Origin: Mayfieldus sp038329895
GTDB lineage: Bacteria; Actinomycetota; Thermoleophilia; Solirubrobacterales; 70-9
Assembly: GCA_038329895.1 (NCBI GenBank)
Contig: JBBQNM010000037.1
Span: forward strand, 1 to 23,914
Direction: 5' to 3'
Length of the DNA: 23,914 nt
Positions 6,605-13,952 of this stretch are shown one piece after another; positions within the stretch are counted from its first letter, which is position 1; each line of letters starts with the position of its first letter. Below the pieces are notes generated by a model. That model searched no databases. It had not been told where the DNA came from and saw only the letters and a list, made by a program, of their open reading frames with translations. Both the position numbers and the translations under genes were made by a program.

Positions 6605-8410
6605 TCACTTCTTCAGCGAGGTGAACGAGAGATCCACGGTGGCGTTGAACAGGTTGGTCACCTGGTTCACATTCTTCGACCTGACCCCTGGCTGGGTGTC
6701 CCAGAGATAGGGGATCGCTGGTGCCTGGGCCATGATCTGGTCGTCGAGCCGGCCCCATGCCTTCAACCGTTCCTGGGGGTCGCTGACGAGCTTGGCCTTG
6801 TCCAGGGCCTTGTTGATCGCCGGGTCGTCGAGCAACGGCCAATTCGAGTTATTCGTCGGCACGATGCTCGCGCCGTTGAACGGCACGTCGAGGATGGACT
6901 GCGGATCGTTGAAATCCTTGGCCCATCCCGTCGTGGCGCAGGCGTTGTAGTTCGTCTTCGGCACGTTGCAGAACTTCGTGTACACCGTGTCCGAGGACAC
7001 CTCGCGGAGGGTCACCTTGAACCCCAGCTTGGTGAATATGTCCCGCACCACATCGCTCACTTGCTTGTCGACTCCGGCGTTCTCGCCGAACAGGAGGATC
7101 GGCTCGTCGCCTTCGTACTTGCCGCTCTTGAAGCCGGCCTTCTTCATGTACTTGGCCGCCAACGCCGGATCGCCGCCCGGGTGCTGGATGAAATCGAGAT
7201 TCGGCCCCTTCGCGCCGCCGGCTTCCTCGAACCCGGGGAAGTCCGCCGGGATGAAGTGGGTGGCGATCTCGCCCGACAGCTCGCCACCGCGCGCCAAGCG
7301 CAGAGACTCGCGGTCGGCTGAAGCGATCACGGCCTTGCGGACGTTGATGTCGTTGAACGGTGGAATTGCCGTGTTCAACGAGATGTAGCGGTTGCCGCTC
7401 CCGCCCGTCAGGCTGAGCTGATCGGGGTACTTGGTCGCGGCCAGCTTCAGCCCCTGCGGCTCGGGCAGGATGTCGCCGTTCACCTGCGAGTCCCCGGTGA
7501 GGATCTTCCGGGTGGCGGAGTTCACGTCCGTGAACCCCTCCACGAAGTCGATCCCGTCGAGGTAGGCAGGGCGGTAGTCGGTAGAGGGATCCCAGTTCGG
7601 ATTCCGGACCATGATGATCTCCTTGCCCGGGTTGTAACCAGTCAGGTTCCCTTGATCGTCGTTCTCGATCATGTAGGGGCCCGTGCCCACCAAATGCTCG
7701 CCATAGGCCGACGGGCTCTCCGCGTCGAACTTCTTCGCGTACTCCTCCGGCACAGGGGCGCCGATCGGGAGCGAGAGGGCCTGCACGACGACGGCCGCGG
7801 TCGGCTGGGTCAGCTTCAGCACCAGCGTCTGATCGTCGGGCGTGGTGATGCCGCTGATGTTCGGCGCAACGCTGTCGTCACGCTCCACCGCCGCCGTGGC
7901 CTCGTCGTATCCCACGAGATCCCCGAAATAGTCGGAGTGGTAGCCGGTTGCGACGCCGGGCAGCATTCCGCGCTCGAGCGCGTACTTGAAGTCTGCCGAC
8001 GTGATTTCGCGGTTGACAGGGGGGCTGTACTTGATCCCCTTCTTGATCTTGAAGGTGATCGTCTTGAAGTCGTCGGAAATCGTCGGCTGGCCTTCGGCGA
8101 GATCGGGCTGCGGTTCCTTGACCTCGTCCGGCGGCCATCCCACGATCGTTCTCTGTGTCGCGAAGTCGACGATGTAAGTGGGCTGGTAGTAGCCCGCACC
8201 GGGGTCGAGGTAGTCGACGTCGGCTGCGTTGACGACGGTCAGCGTGCCGCCCTTCTGGGCGTCATCCGGCGCCGCCGTGATCGGGGGAAAGTCGCTCGCC
8301 GTCAGTCCGCCCCCGCCGCTGCCGCCTCCGTTGTCCCCGCAGGCCGCGAGCCCGAGGGTCAGGAGGACGAGAAGAGCAGGCAATACTGCCTTCAGCGTCA
8401 CGCGTCGCAT
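6605..8410 (-). CDS. Peptide ABC transporter substrate-binding lipoprotein (SBP family 5)
   Basis: The extracytoplasmic receptor of the importer, 601 residues. The N-terminus MRRVTLKAVLPALLVLLTLG runs into the lipobox LAAC, so Cys24 is lipidated and anchored outside the membrane; a Gly/Ser-rich linker follows. The mature part shows the family 5 pattern: GGTLTVVNAADVDYLDPGAGYY at the start, PDLAEGQPTISDDFKTITFKIKKGIKY, YMIENDDQGNLTGY and the C-terminal lobe with YTKFCNVPKTNYNACATTGWAKDFNDPQS. Start chosen at ATG 8410 because of the signal peptide and an AAAGGA 6 nt upstream; an in-frame ATG at 8500 would add 30 non-signal residues. It sits between the two permease genes, an atypical position for this transporter class. 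Confidence 0.92.
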   Translation of the reverse strand: MRRVTLKAVLPALLVLLTLGLAACGDNGGGSGGGGLTASDFPPITAAPDDAQKGGTLTVVNAADVDYLDPGAGYYQPTYIVDFATQRTIVGWPPDEVKEPQPDLAEGQPTISDDFKTITFKIKKGIKYSPPVNREITSADFKYALERGMLPGVATGYHSDYFGDLVGYDEATAAVERDDSVAPNISGITTPDDQTLVLKLTQPTAAVVVQALSLPIGAPVPEEYAKKFDAESPSAYGEHLVGTGPYMIENDDQGNLTGYNPGKEIIMVRNPNWDPSTDYRPAYLDGIDFVEGFTDVNSATRKILTGDSQVNGDILPEPQGLKLAATKYPDQLSLTGGSGNRYISLNTAIPPFNDINVRKAVIASADRESLRLARGGELSGEIATHFIPADFPGFEEAGGAKGPNLDFIQHPGGDPALAAKYMKKAGFKSGKYEGDEPILLFGENAGVDKQVSDVVRDIFTKLGFKVTLREVSSDTVYTKFCNVPKTNYNACATTGWAKDFNDPQSILDVPFNGASIVPTNNSNWPLLDDPAINKALDKAKLVSDPQERLKAWGRLDDQIMAQAPAIPYLWDTQPGVRSKNVNQVTNLFNATVDLSFTSLKK

Positions 8411-8456
8411 GAATAGTCCTTTCGTCGGGATTCGATGAATAAGAAGTCTTGCTGTT

Positions 8457-9425
8457 TCATTTTCTGCTCGCCTTCGGATTGAGTGCGTCCTGCAGCGCAT
8501 CGCCGACGAGGTTAAAGGCGAGCACCGTGAACAGGAGGGCGAGTCCGGGATAGAGCATGTACCACCAAGCCGTGTCGAAGATCCCGGTGGCGTCGGAGAT
8601 CATCTGCCCCCAGCTCGCCGTAGGAGGCTGGACGCCGACCCCGAGGAACGAGAGCGCCGCCTCGTAGAGGATCACCTGGGGTATGAGGATCGAGGCGTAG
8701 ACGATGATCGGGGCGACCAGATTGGGGAGGACCTCGGTGAAGATGATCCGAGGGTTCGACGCTCCAACCGATCGGGCTGCCTCTACGAACTCACGCTCCC
8801 GGAGCGAAAGAGTCTCGCCCCGCACGATACGCGCGATTGGGGGCCAGCTGGTGACCGAGATGACGAAGATGACGACCCCGAGTCCTGGCTTCAGCGCTCC
8901 GCCGAAACAGCCGTCGCCGAGAGAGCAGGAAGCGGCGAGGCCGGTGGCAAGCAGCAGGTAGGGGATTGCGAGCAGGACGTCAACCGAGCGCGAGACGAGC
9001 ACGTCCACCCAGCCGCGCAAATAGCCGGCGAGCAGGCCCGCGATCACTCCCACGATCATGGCGAGACCGGTGGCGAGGAATGCGACTATGAGCGAGACTC
9101 GAGCTCCGTAGATCGTGCGGCTGAACACGTCGCGTCCCAGCTGGTCGACGCCAAAGGGATGGGCCGAGCTGGGGCCGAGCGGAGTTCCGAACGCATCGAG
9201 AGCATTGGTGTCGCGCACGTTGGGGCCCGACGTGCCGGCGATGTCCACGATGAGCGGGGCCGCAATCGCGACGATCACGATCAACCCGATGAAGATGATG
9301 GATCCCAGCGCGAGGCGGTCCTGTCGGAAGCGTCGCCAAAAGAGCTCGAAGGCGGACCGAGCTGGTAGCTCGAGCCCGCCGGAGGGGACGTGGACTGGCG
9401 TACCCAGCTCTGTGGCTTCAGCCAC
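8457..9425 (-). CDS. dppC: Peptide ABC transporter permease (DppC type)
   Basis: A 322-residue inner-membrane permease, the partner of DppB. It has the DppC N-terminal cytoplasmic segment (SAFELFWRRFRQDRLALGS), a first helix, the extracellular loop with GTPLGPSSAHPFGVDQLGRDVFSR, which is diagnostic of the subfamily, then further helices and the coupling loop REFVEAARSVGASNPRIIFTEVLPN. The C-terminus LVGDALQDALNPKASRK is also typical. Start is GTG 9425, with AGAGG about 5 nt upstream. It is the first gene of the operon: 46 nt separate it from the lipoprotein gene. A perfect 15-bp dyad lies between it and the upstream MFS gene. Confidence 0.92.
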   Translation of the reverse strand: MAEATELGTPVHVPSGGLELPARSAFELFWRRFRQDRLALGSIIFIGLIVIVAIAAPLIVDIAGTSGPNVRDTNALDAFGTPLGPSSAHPFGVDQLGRDVFSRTIYGARVSLIVAFLATGLAMIVGVIAGLLAGYLRGWVDVLVSRSVDVLLAIPYLLLATGLAASCSLGDGCFGGALKPGLGVVIFVISVTSWPPIARIVRGETLSLREREFVEAARSVGASNPRIIFTEVLPNLVAPIIVYASILIPQVILYEAALSFLGVGVQPPTASWGQMISDATGIFDTAWWYMLYPGLALLFTVLAFNLVGDALQDALNPKASRK

Positions 9426-9452
9426 GGCAGCCTCTCAGCGCGTGAAACGGCT

Positions 9453-9467
9453 CGACCAGTGTGGTCG
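9453..9467. promoter_or_regulatory. Short perfect dyad between the MFS and dppC genes
   Basis: CGACCA-GTG-TGGTCG is a perfect inverted repeat with a 3-nt centre, located 28 nt upstream of the dppC start and 3 bp from the MFS stop. It could be an operator for the importer operon or a small stem after the MFS gene. No T-tract is present, which argues against an intrinsic terminator. Function is not shown. Confidence 0.3.
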
Positions 9468-9469
9468 CC

Positions 9470-10792
9470 TCAGTCAATTCTCTCCTTCCCCGCCAGCGAC
9501 GCCCTGCTCACGCTCCGTCGCTGGGCTTCTTCCACGTTACCGCTGTCAGGGTTGTGAGCGATGTCCGCGTCGATGTCCGCCTGGCCAATTGCACCTTCGC
9601 CCCTTGTCCAGGGTGTCCCTGCAAGGGAGCGCACGGCGACCGCGACGACGACAAGGATGCCTATACCGGCAACCAGGAAAGTCGTGCGAGGGCTGTGCCC
9701 GGCGGCAACGAGGCCGCCGACCACGAAACCAAGTCCTGGCATCGCAGCGCCAACCGATTCCAGGACGCTCATGACCCGGGCCTGCATGGAGCTGCGCGTC
9801 ATCTCCTGAATCGCACTAACGATTGACACCCACTGAACGCCGTTGCCGAGGCCTCCCAGGACCGATATGCCGCAGGCCGCGAGCAGCGTCGGTGCCGCGG
9901 CGAGGCCTAGATATGAGACACCGACGGCGATCGTGCTGTACATGAGGAGCAGTGGAAAGCTGGTTCGACGCAGTGCCGCGAACACAAGGCCCCCAAGCAC
10001 CATCCCGATTCCCCAACTGGCCAGCAGCGCGCCGTAGCCCGAGTCGCCCGATCCGAGCGTGCTCTTCGCATAGATGACCTCGATCGGGATCACGGCGGCG
10101 AAGAAAACGAATGCGGCGGCCTGCGCGAAGAGCAGTCGGCGCAAAGGCACCCGGGCGGCGACGTAGGCAAGTCCGGTCCTGAACCTGTCCCTCCAGCGAC
10201 CCTCCTCCGGTTCCGCGTGGGGTAGCGGCCCCGCGAACATCACCCCCGCGATCAGCAAGAAGGAAAGGGCGTCGAGCAACAGGGCAGTCTTGACGCCGAA
10301 CCCCGCAACCACCAATCCGGCCGCGGCTGGGCCGGCTGCAGCCCCGGCGGTGAAACCCATGTTGAGGATCGCGTTGCCGGACCGCAGTTCTCCGGGGGCC
10401 TTCAGCAGCGCTGCGGTGACAGCTCGGGTGAGGGACCGCCCACTCAAGGCAAGGGTGCCGTCGACTGTCGCCACGGCGATAACTGCCGCCAGTGCAAAGT
10501 GGTCGACGAGCAGCGCTAGCACTCCGAAAGCAGCCGCCTCACCGGCATAGATCGCCGCCAGCGCAAAGCGTGGCGGTATGCGTTCCACCCGGGCAACGAG
10601 CGGTGGCGTCAGGAGTGCCGGCACAAACCGCGTGCCCAGGAAGAGGCCTGTGGTTGCAAGAGCACTGTGTGTGCGATCGAAGACCAGGATGGCGAGGGCG
10701 ATGATCCCTAGCCAGTCGCCTAGTTCATTGAGCGTGAATGAGGCGGCAAGGCGGCGGAAGGCTGGGCGCCGAAGGGGGGCCCACAGCTCCAT
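9470..10792 (-). CDS. MFS transporter
   Basis: A major facilitator superfamily membrane transporter of 440 residues with about twelve hydrophobic segments. The start region WAPLRRPAFRRLAASFTLNELGDWLGIIALAILVFD matches the MFS_3/enterobactin-exporter-like family common in actinobacteria, whose members export drugs or siderophores. A basic loop follows helix 2 (FLGTRFVPALLTPPLVARVERIPPR), and the central cytoplasmic loop is GPLPHAEPEEGRWRDRFRTG. Substrate is unknown. I chose ATG 10792 (MELWAPL) over ATG 10882, because the upstream 30 residues (MYQNLQQTC...) are not conserved-looking and overlap AT-rich putative promoter sequence. The acidic tail after the last helix (ADIDADIAHNPDSGN) is unusual but not diagnostic. 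Confidence 0.87.
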   Translation of the reverse strand: MELWAPLRRPAFRRLAASFTLNELGDWLGIIALAILVFDRTHSALATTGLFLGTRFVPALLTPPLVARVERIPPRFALAAIYAGEAAAFGVLALLVDHFALAAVIAVATVDGTLALSGRSLTRAVTAALLKAPGELRSGNAILNMGFTAGAAAGPAAAGLVVAGFGVKTALLLDALSFLLIAGVMFAGPLPHAEPEEGRWRDRFRTGLAYVAARVPLRRLLFAQAAAFVFFAAVIPIEVIYAKSTLGSGDSGYGALLASWGIGMVLGGLVFAALRRTSFPLLLMYSTIAVGVSYLGLAAAPTLLAACGISVLGGLGNGVQWVSIVSAIQEMTRSSMQARVMSVLESVGAAMPGLGFVVGGLVAAGHSPRTTFLVAGIGILVVVAVAVRSLAGTPWTRGEGAIGQADIDADIAHNPDSGNVEEAQRRSVSRASLAGKERID

Positions 10793-10817
10793 GGAGATTG
10801 CAGCGTCTTGACGCCTG

Positions 10818-10859
10818 AGTCTACCTAATTTTTGCACAACTTTCCCTGCAGATGCACAA
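10818..10859 (-). promoter_or_regulatory. Putative MFS promoter/operator with direct TTGTGCA repeats
   Basis: Reading the minus strand, TTGTGCA occurs twice with starts exactly 20 bp apart (plus-strand 10853-10859 and 10833-10839). They are followed by an A/T-rich stretch and a TAGACT hexamer (10818-10823), 25 nt before the MFS start. Two identical half-sites two helical turns apart suggest a regulator binding site. The promoter assignment is tentative. Confidence 0.3.
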
Positions 10860-10968
10860 GTTTGCTGGAGGTTCTGGTACAAACCTCTTGTTAATCGTTC
10901 CCGGGAAGGACCGGTGGAAACTATGGCTTGGCGTCACTAAGTACCTAAAAGCTTCGATGACCTCGAGG

Positions 10969-11000
10969 GGCGCCCAACACGGGGCGCCTTTCGTGTTTCT
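10969..11000 (+). terminator. Terminator-like hairpin with T-rich tail
   Basis: GGCGCCC (10969-10975) pairs with GGGCGCC (10982-10988) around a 6-nt AACACG loop, and TTTCGTGTTT follows. This is the shape of a rho-independent terminator on the plus strand. No plus-strand gene ends just upstream, so it may end a short non-coding transcript or attenuate a long leader. Confidence 0.45.
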
Positions 11001-11011
11001 TGGAGGTTCCT

Positions 11012-11082
11012 GCGGCACCTGCCGCGTGGGCGTCGTCGCAAGGTGCCTTGCCGTGGGATTCGAACGGCCGTCCACAGGCACC
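11012..11082 (+). promoter_or_regulatory. Mutually exclusive stems (possible RNA switch or attenuator)
   Basis: AGGTGCCT at 11041-11048 can pair in two ways. Upstream it pairs with GGCACCT (11014-11020). Downstream GGTGCCT pairs with AGGCACC (11076-11082), extended by GTGG (11053-11056) with CCAC (11072-11075). A third option, GCGGC/GCCGC (11012-11025), competes with the first. Competing 7-bp or longer helices are seen directly; a regulatory role for the downstream HD-GYP gene is inference. Confidence 0.3.
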
Positions 11083-11194
11083 AGCCTGAATAAGTGGCAT
11101 TTGTCGCTTTTTCCCTCGTAGGGGTGGAGGAATTCGGCTTTTCTGCCGAGAAATAGGTTGATCCCTGCGCGCGCGTGCTCGCCGGGTCGACTGT

Positions 11195-12634
11195 ATGCGC
11201 AAAGCCCGCCCCTCCAACTCTGTCATCGCCGCCCAAGTCGCGGCCCTCGTGACGGTGATCGTCGTCGGCATCCTTGTGGCTCCCGAGGCGAACTGGGACT
11301 TTGCGTTGATTGGCGTGCTGTTGGCCCTCACAGTGGTCAGTGACCTAACTGCCGTTGCCACGCCCTCCCGCCTGAAGATTTCGGCAAGCCTAGTTTCTCT
11401 CATCCTGGCAATCGTGTTTCTCGGTGCGACCCCCGCCGCGATTATTGGCCTCGGCACGATCCTGGTCGGCTGGCTGCGTTGGCGCGAGGCACCGCATTAC
11501 TTCCTGAACAACCTCCTCACATATGTGACGTACCCGCTCGTTGCAGGAATCGGTTTTCATGCGCTCGCGCAGAACTTCGACCTCACATCTGCCGATGCCG
11601 GCTTCTACATGCTCGTCCTTGGCACCTTCTTCGCGGCGACGGTTCTGAATTTCTCGATGATTGCCGTCTACAGCAGCTATGTGGATCGCAGTTCATTCTG
11701 GGAGAAGGCCCAAACGAGTTTGCTCCCGATGATGCCATCGGAGTTGACAACCGCGCTGATGGCTCTGGGCGTTGTCTACATCTACAACGCAGTGGGGATC
11801 ACGGCAGTCGTGCTCTTCGGTTTCGTCCTGGTGACCTTCCAACACCTGCTTGGCTCGCTCCTCCTCTCCGAGCAGCGCGCCGAGGAACTCGAGGATCGCA
11901 CAAAGCAGCTGGTGAGCTTCCAGGTCGGGATGTTGAGCGCGCTGATGCGCACCCTCGACCTGCGGGACGAGATGACTGCTCGCCACAGTGCGTCGGTCGC
12001 CCGCTATTGCCGCGCGATCGCGGAGAAGGCCGGGCTGTCGAAGCAGGACCAAGAGCTGGTCCACGTCGCCGGGCTGCTGCACGACATCGGCAAGTTCATC
12101 CTTCCCGACAAGATCCTCAAGGCCAACGTCCCGCTCGACGACGATGATTGGAACCTGATCAAGATGCATCCGGCTCAGGGGGCCAAGGTCGTCGGGTCGG
12201 TGGACGGCTACGGACCGGTCGCCAAGATCATCATGGCCCACCACGAGCGGATCGACGGCAAGGGATATCCGCGTGGACTCAAGGGCGACGAGATCCCCGA
12301 GCTTTCGCGGATCATCTCGGTAGCCGACACCTACGACGTGATGACCGCTCGCGACTCCTATCGCGATCCGGTCTCCTCCTTCGAGGCGATCCAGGAGCTA
12401 CAGCGCGTCGCCGGTGCCCAGCTCGATGAGCGATTCGTCAAGGTCTTCGTGGAGCAGGTGTTGGAAGGCAAGGACCTCGGCTTCCGCCACGGCGAGGACG
12501 CCGATTTCGACTTCGAGCTGGCGCTCGAAGAGCGAATCGCCGCAGTGGAGCAGGGGGCTGGATTCCTCATCGGCGTTGACCCGGATGGGGGCAACGGGAA
12601 CCAGCCGCATCGCGACATTTCGGTCGGCGCCTAG
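11195..12634 (+). CDS. Membrane HD-GYP domain protein (cyclic-di-GMP phosphodiesterase)
   Basis: 479 residues. Residues ~10-225 form about seven hydrophobic segments, a membrane sensor part resembling MASE-type N-termini. A short coiled linker (SEQRAEELEDRTKQLVSFQ) follows, then an HD-GYP domain at ~250-430. Metal ligands and signature are visible: HD at 296-297 with the LLHDIGK motif, HH at 349-350 in MAHHERIDGKGYP, the GYP triplet at 357-359, and Asp378 in ISVADTYDVMT. HD-GYP enzymes hydrolyse cyclic-di-GMP to pGpG or GMP, so this is likely a signal-degrading membrane sensor; its input is unknown. The acidic tail (EDADFDFELALEERI) has no known domain. The gene is monocistronic and converges on the SDR gene with a 12-bp gap. 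Confidence 0.9.
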   Translation: MRKARPSNSVIAAQVAALVTVIVVGILVAPEANWDFALIGVLLALTVVSDLTAVATPSRLKISASLVSLILAIVFLGATPAAIIGLGTILVGWLRWREAPHYFLNNLLTYVTYPLVAGIGFHALAQNFDLTSADAGFYMLVLGTFFAATVLNFSMIAVYSSYVDRSSFWEKAQTSLLPMMPSELTTALMALGVVYIYNAVGITAVVLFGFVLVTFQHLLGSLLLSEQRAEELEDRTKQLVSFQVGMLSALMRTLDLRDEMTARHSASVARYCRAIAEKAGLSKQDQELVHVAGLLHDIGKFILPDKILKANVPLDDDDWNLIKMHPAQGAKVVGSVDGYGPVAKIIMAHHERIDGKGYPRGLKGDEIPELSRIISVADTYDVMTARDSYRDPVSSFEAIQELQRVAGAQLDERFVKVFVEQVLEGKDLGFRHGEDADFDFELALEERIAAVEQGAGFLIGVDPDGGNGNQPHRDISVGA

Positions 12635-12646
12635 TTAGCCGAGCGC

Positions 12647-13498
12647 CTACCGCCCCGGCCGCGGAAACTGCGTTCCCACGAAGCGGTCCCACATCCGGTC
12701 GGTCATCAGCCTTCGCGCTCCCAGGCCCATCCCCGCCGACGCCGTGACCTTGTAGCGGGTGCGCGGGCGCCGGGCCGAGATTGCCCGCTCGATCTTCCGC
12801 GCCACGGTCTCCGGGCCGCCGCCCAGTCGGGCCAGGGGACCTTCGTAGGCACTCGCGGTCTCGCGGCTGACCGTCGCGTTGAACTCCGCGTAGGGCCCTT
12901 CGGTCGGCAGCTCGCCGATCATCGAACCCACGGCCGCCTCGGCGAATTTGGTCTTGATGAGCCCCGGCTCGATCACCACGACGTCGACGCCGAACCCGGC
13001 CACCTCGAAGCGAAGAGCATCCGACAGCGCTTCTACTGCGTGCTTGGTCGCGCGGTAGACGCCGCCGCCCGGGAAGACCAGCTTGCCGCCCATCGAGCTG
13101 ACGTTGACGATCTTGCCCCAGCCCTGCGCCCGCATGCCGGGCAGCGCCAGCTGGCACATCCGCATCAGCCCGAACACATTGGTCTCGAACTGGCGCCGCA
13201 CGGCGTCGATCGGTACCTCCTCGATCGCGCCGCTTTGGCTATAGCCGGCGTTGTTGACCAGCGCGCCGACCGCGCCCTCGGCCTCTTCGACCGCACAAAC
13301 GCAGGCACTCATCGAGGCCTCGTCGGTAACGTCGCAGGCCAGCGTCTCGCAGCCCTCGGTCTTCAGCTCCTCGATCGACTCGGGACGACGCGCCGTCGCG
13401 TAGACCTTCCATCCCTTGTCCGCCAGGTGACGGGCGGTCTCCCGCCCAATCCCCGACGAGCACCCCGTGATCAGCACCGCCCTCGATTCCTCGGTCAT
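12647..13498 (-). CDS. Short-chain dehydrogenase/reductase (SDR family)
   Basis: A 283-residue cytosolic NAD(P)-dependent oxidoreductase of the classical SDR type. The cofactor motif is TGCSSGIG (11-18), NNAG is at 82-85, the catalytic Ser lies in VNVSSMGG (~135), and the YxxxK pair is Tyr148/Lys152. Ala-Arg-Arg after strand 2 (TARRP) suggests NADP preference. The variable C-terminal half resembles actinobacterial 'oxidoreductase' SDRs with broad alcohol or steroid-like substrates, and the substrate is unknown. Start chosen at ATG 13498 with AAGGGAG 5-6 nt upstream; an open frame extends 46 residues further but lacks SDR features. Divergent from the DUF202 gene. Confidence 0.9.
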   Translation of the reverse strand: MTEESRAVLITGCSSGIGRETARHLADKGWKVYATARRPESIEELKTEGCETLACDVTDEASMSACVCAVEEAEGAVGALVNNAGYSQSGAIEEVPIDAVRRQFETNVFGLMRMCQLALPGMRAQGWGKIVNVSSMGGKLVFPGGGVYRATKHAVEALSDALRFEVAGFGVDVVVIEPGLIKTKFAEAAVGSMIGELPTEGPYAEFNATVSRETASAYEGPLARLGGGPETVARKIERAISARRPRTRYKVTASAGMGLGARRLMTDRMWDRFVGTQFPRPGR

Positions 13499-13545
13499 CT
13501 CGCTCCCTTCGTGCTCGCTTGCAGTCGCGCTATCGCCCACGCACC

Positions 13546-13551
13546 TATCAT
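13546..13551 (+). promoter_or_regulatory. -10 hexamer TATCAT for the DUF202-adh-DUF2182 operon
   Basis: TATCAT is followed by 8 nt and the GTG at 13560. This position supports the GTG start and a (near-)leaderless mRNA. It lies in the 61-bp divergent gap with the SDR gene. Confidence 0.4.
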
Positions 13552-13559
13552 CGCGCTCC

Positions 13560-13952
13560 GTGCAATCACCCGGCAAGCCCGATCCGGCCGGCCCACCCAA
13601 TGGGAGCGCCGAGGAAGAGGGATCCTCCCGGCGCACCTATCTGGCAAGCGAGCGCACCCAGCTCGCCTGGTGGCGCACGGGACTAACCGCGATCGCCGTC
13701 GCCCTGGGAGTCGGACGGGTGGTCCCGCAGCTCAACCACACCCACCACGAGTGGCCCTACGTCACGGTCGGCGCAGGCTTCGCGATCTACGGAGTGGCGA
13801 TGATCGCCTACGGCACCTTGCGAGCGCGATCGGTTGACGCCGCCATCCAGGCGGGCAGGTTCTCCGTCGCCCCCGATCGGCTCCTGGCCGCGCTCACCGT
13901 CGCCGGCATAGTGCTTGGCGCCCTAACCGTCGTGTTGGTGATCGCCGGCTGA
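13560..13952 (+). CDS. DUF202 domain membrane protein
   Basis: A 130-residue membrane protein. After a polar N-terminus comes the DUF202 (YidH-like) signature YLASERTQLAWWRTGL, followed by three membrane segments: LTAIAVALGVGRVVPQL, VTVGAGFAIYGVAMIAYG and LLAALTVAGIVLGALTVVLVIAG. The family's function is unknown; it is a small membrane protein often near transport or redox genes. The open frame extends upstream to 13467, but that part is low-complexity and overlaps the SDR gene's 5' end. GTG 13560, supported by a TATCAT element 8 nt upstream, gives normal family length. Its TGA shares a base with the dehydrogenase ATG (TGATG), so the two are coupled. Confidence 0.85.
   Translation: MQSPGKPDPAGPPNGSAEEEGSSRRTYLASERTQLAWWRTGLTAIAVALGVGRVVPQLNHTHHEWPYVTVGAGFAIYGVAMIAYGTLRARSVDAAIQAGRFSVAPDRLLAALTVAGIVLGALTVVLVIAG

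Larger units (their letters stand above)
10883..11194. other. Structured intergenic region upstream of the HD-GYP gene
   Basis: No convincing protein gene is present. The region holds a terminator-like hairpin (10969-10988), a set of mutually exclusive stems at 11012-11082, and a small stem TCGGC/GCCGA at 11134-11149. A TAGGTT hexamer at 11154-11159 could be the -10 of the HD-GYP gene, giving a leader of roughly 28 nt. I could not match the region to a known riboswitch class. Confidence 0.4.

Noticed and set aside
8411..8500. 30-residue N-terminal extension of the substrate-binding protein
   Set aside because: The lipoprotein signal peptide begins at ATG 8410, which has a good ribosome site.
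11041..11082. Possible tRNA or tmRNA because of GGATTCGAAC
   Set aside because: The T-arm-like sequence lacks a 7-nt loop with a matching 5-bp stem, and no anticodon or D arm can be placed.
10852..11121. 89-residue plus-strand open frame before the HD-GYP gene
   Set aside because: No family resemblance, no ribosome site, and it crosses a terminator-like hairpin and strong alternative stems; structured non-coding sequence fits better.
13467..13559. N-terminal extension of the DUF202 protein
   Set aside because: Overlaps the 5' end and ribosome site of the divergent SDR gene; GTG 13560 with a -10 element gives the usual length.
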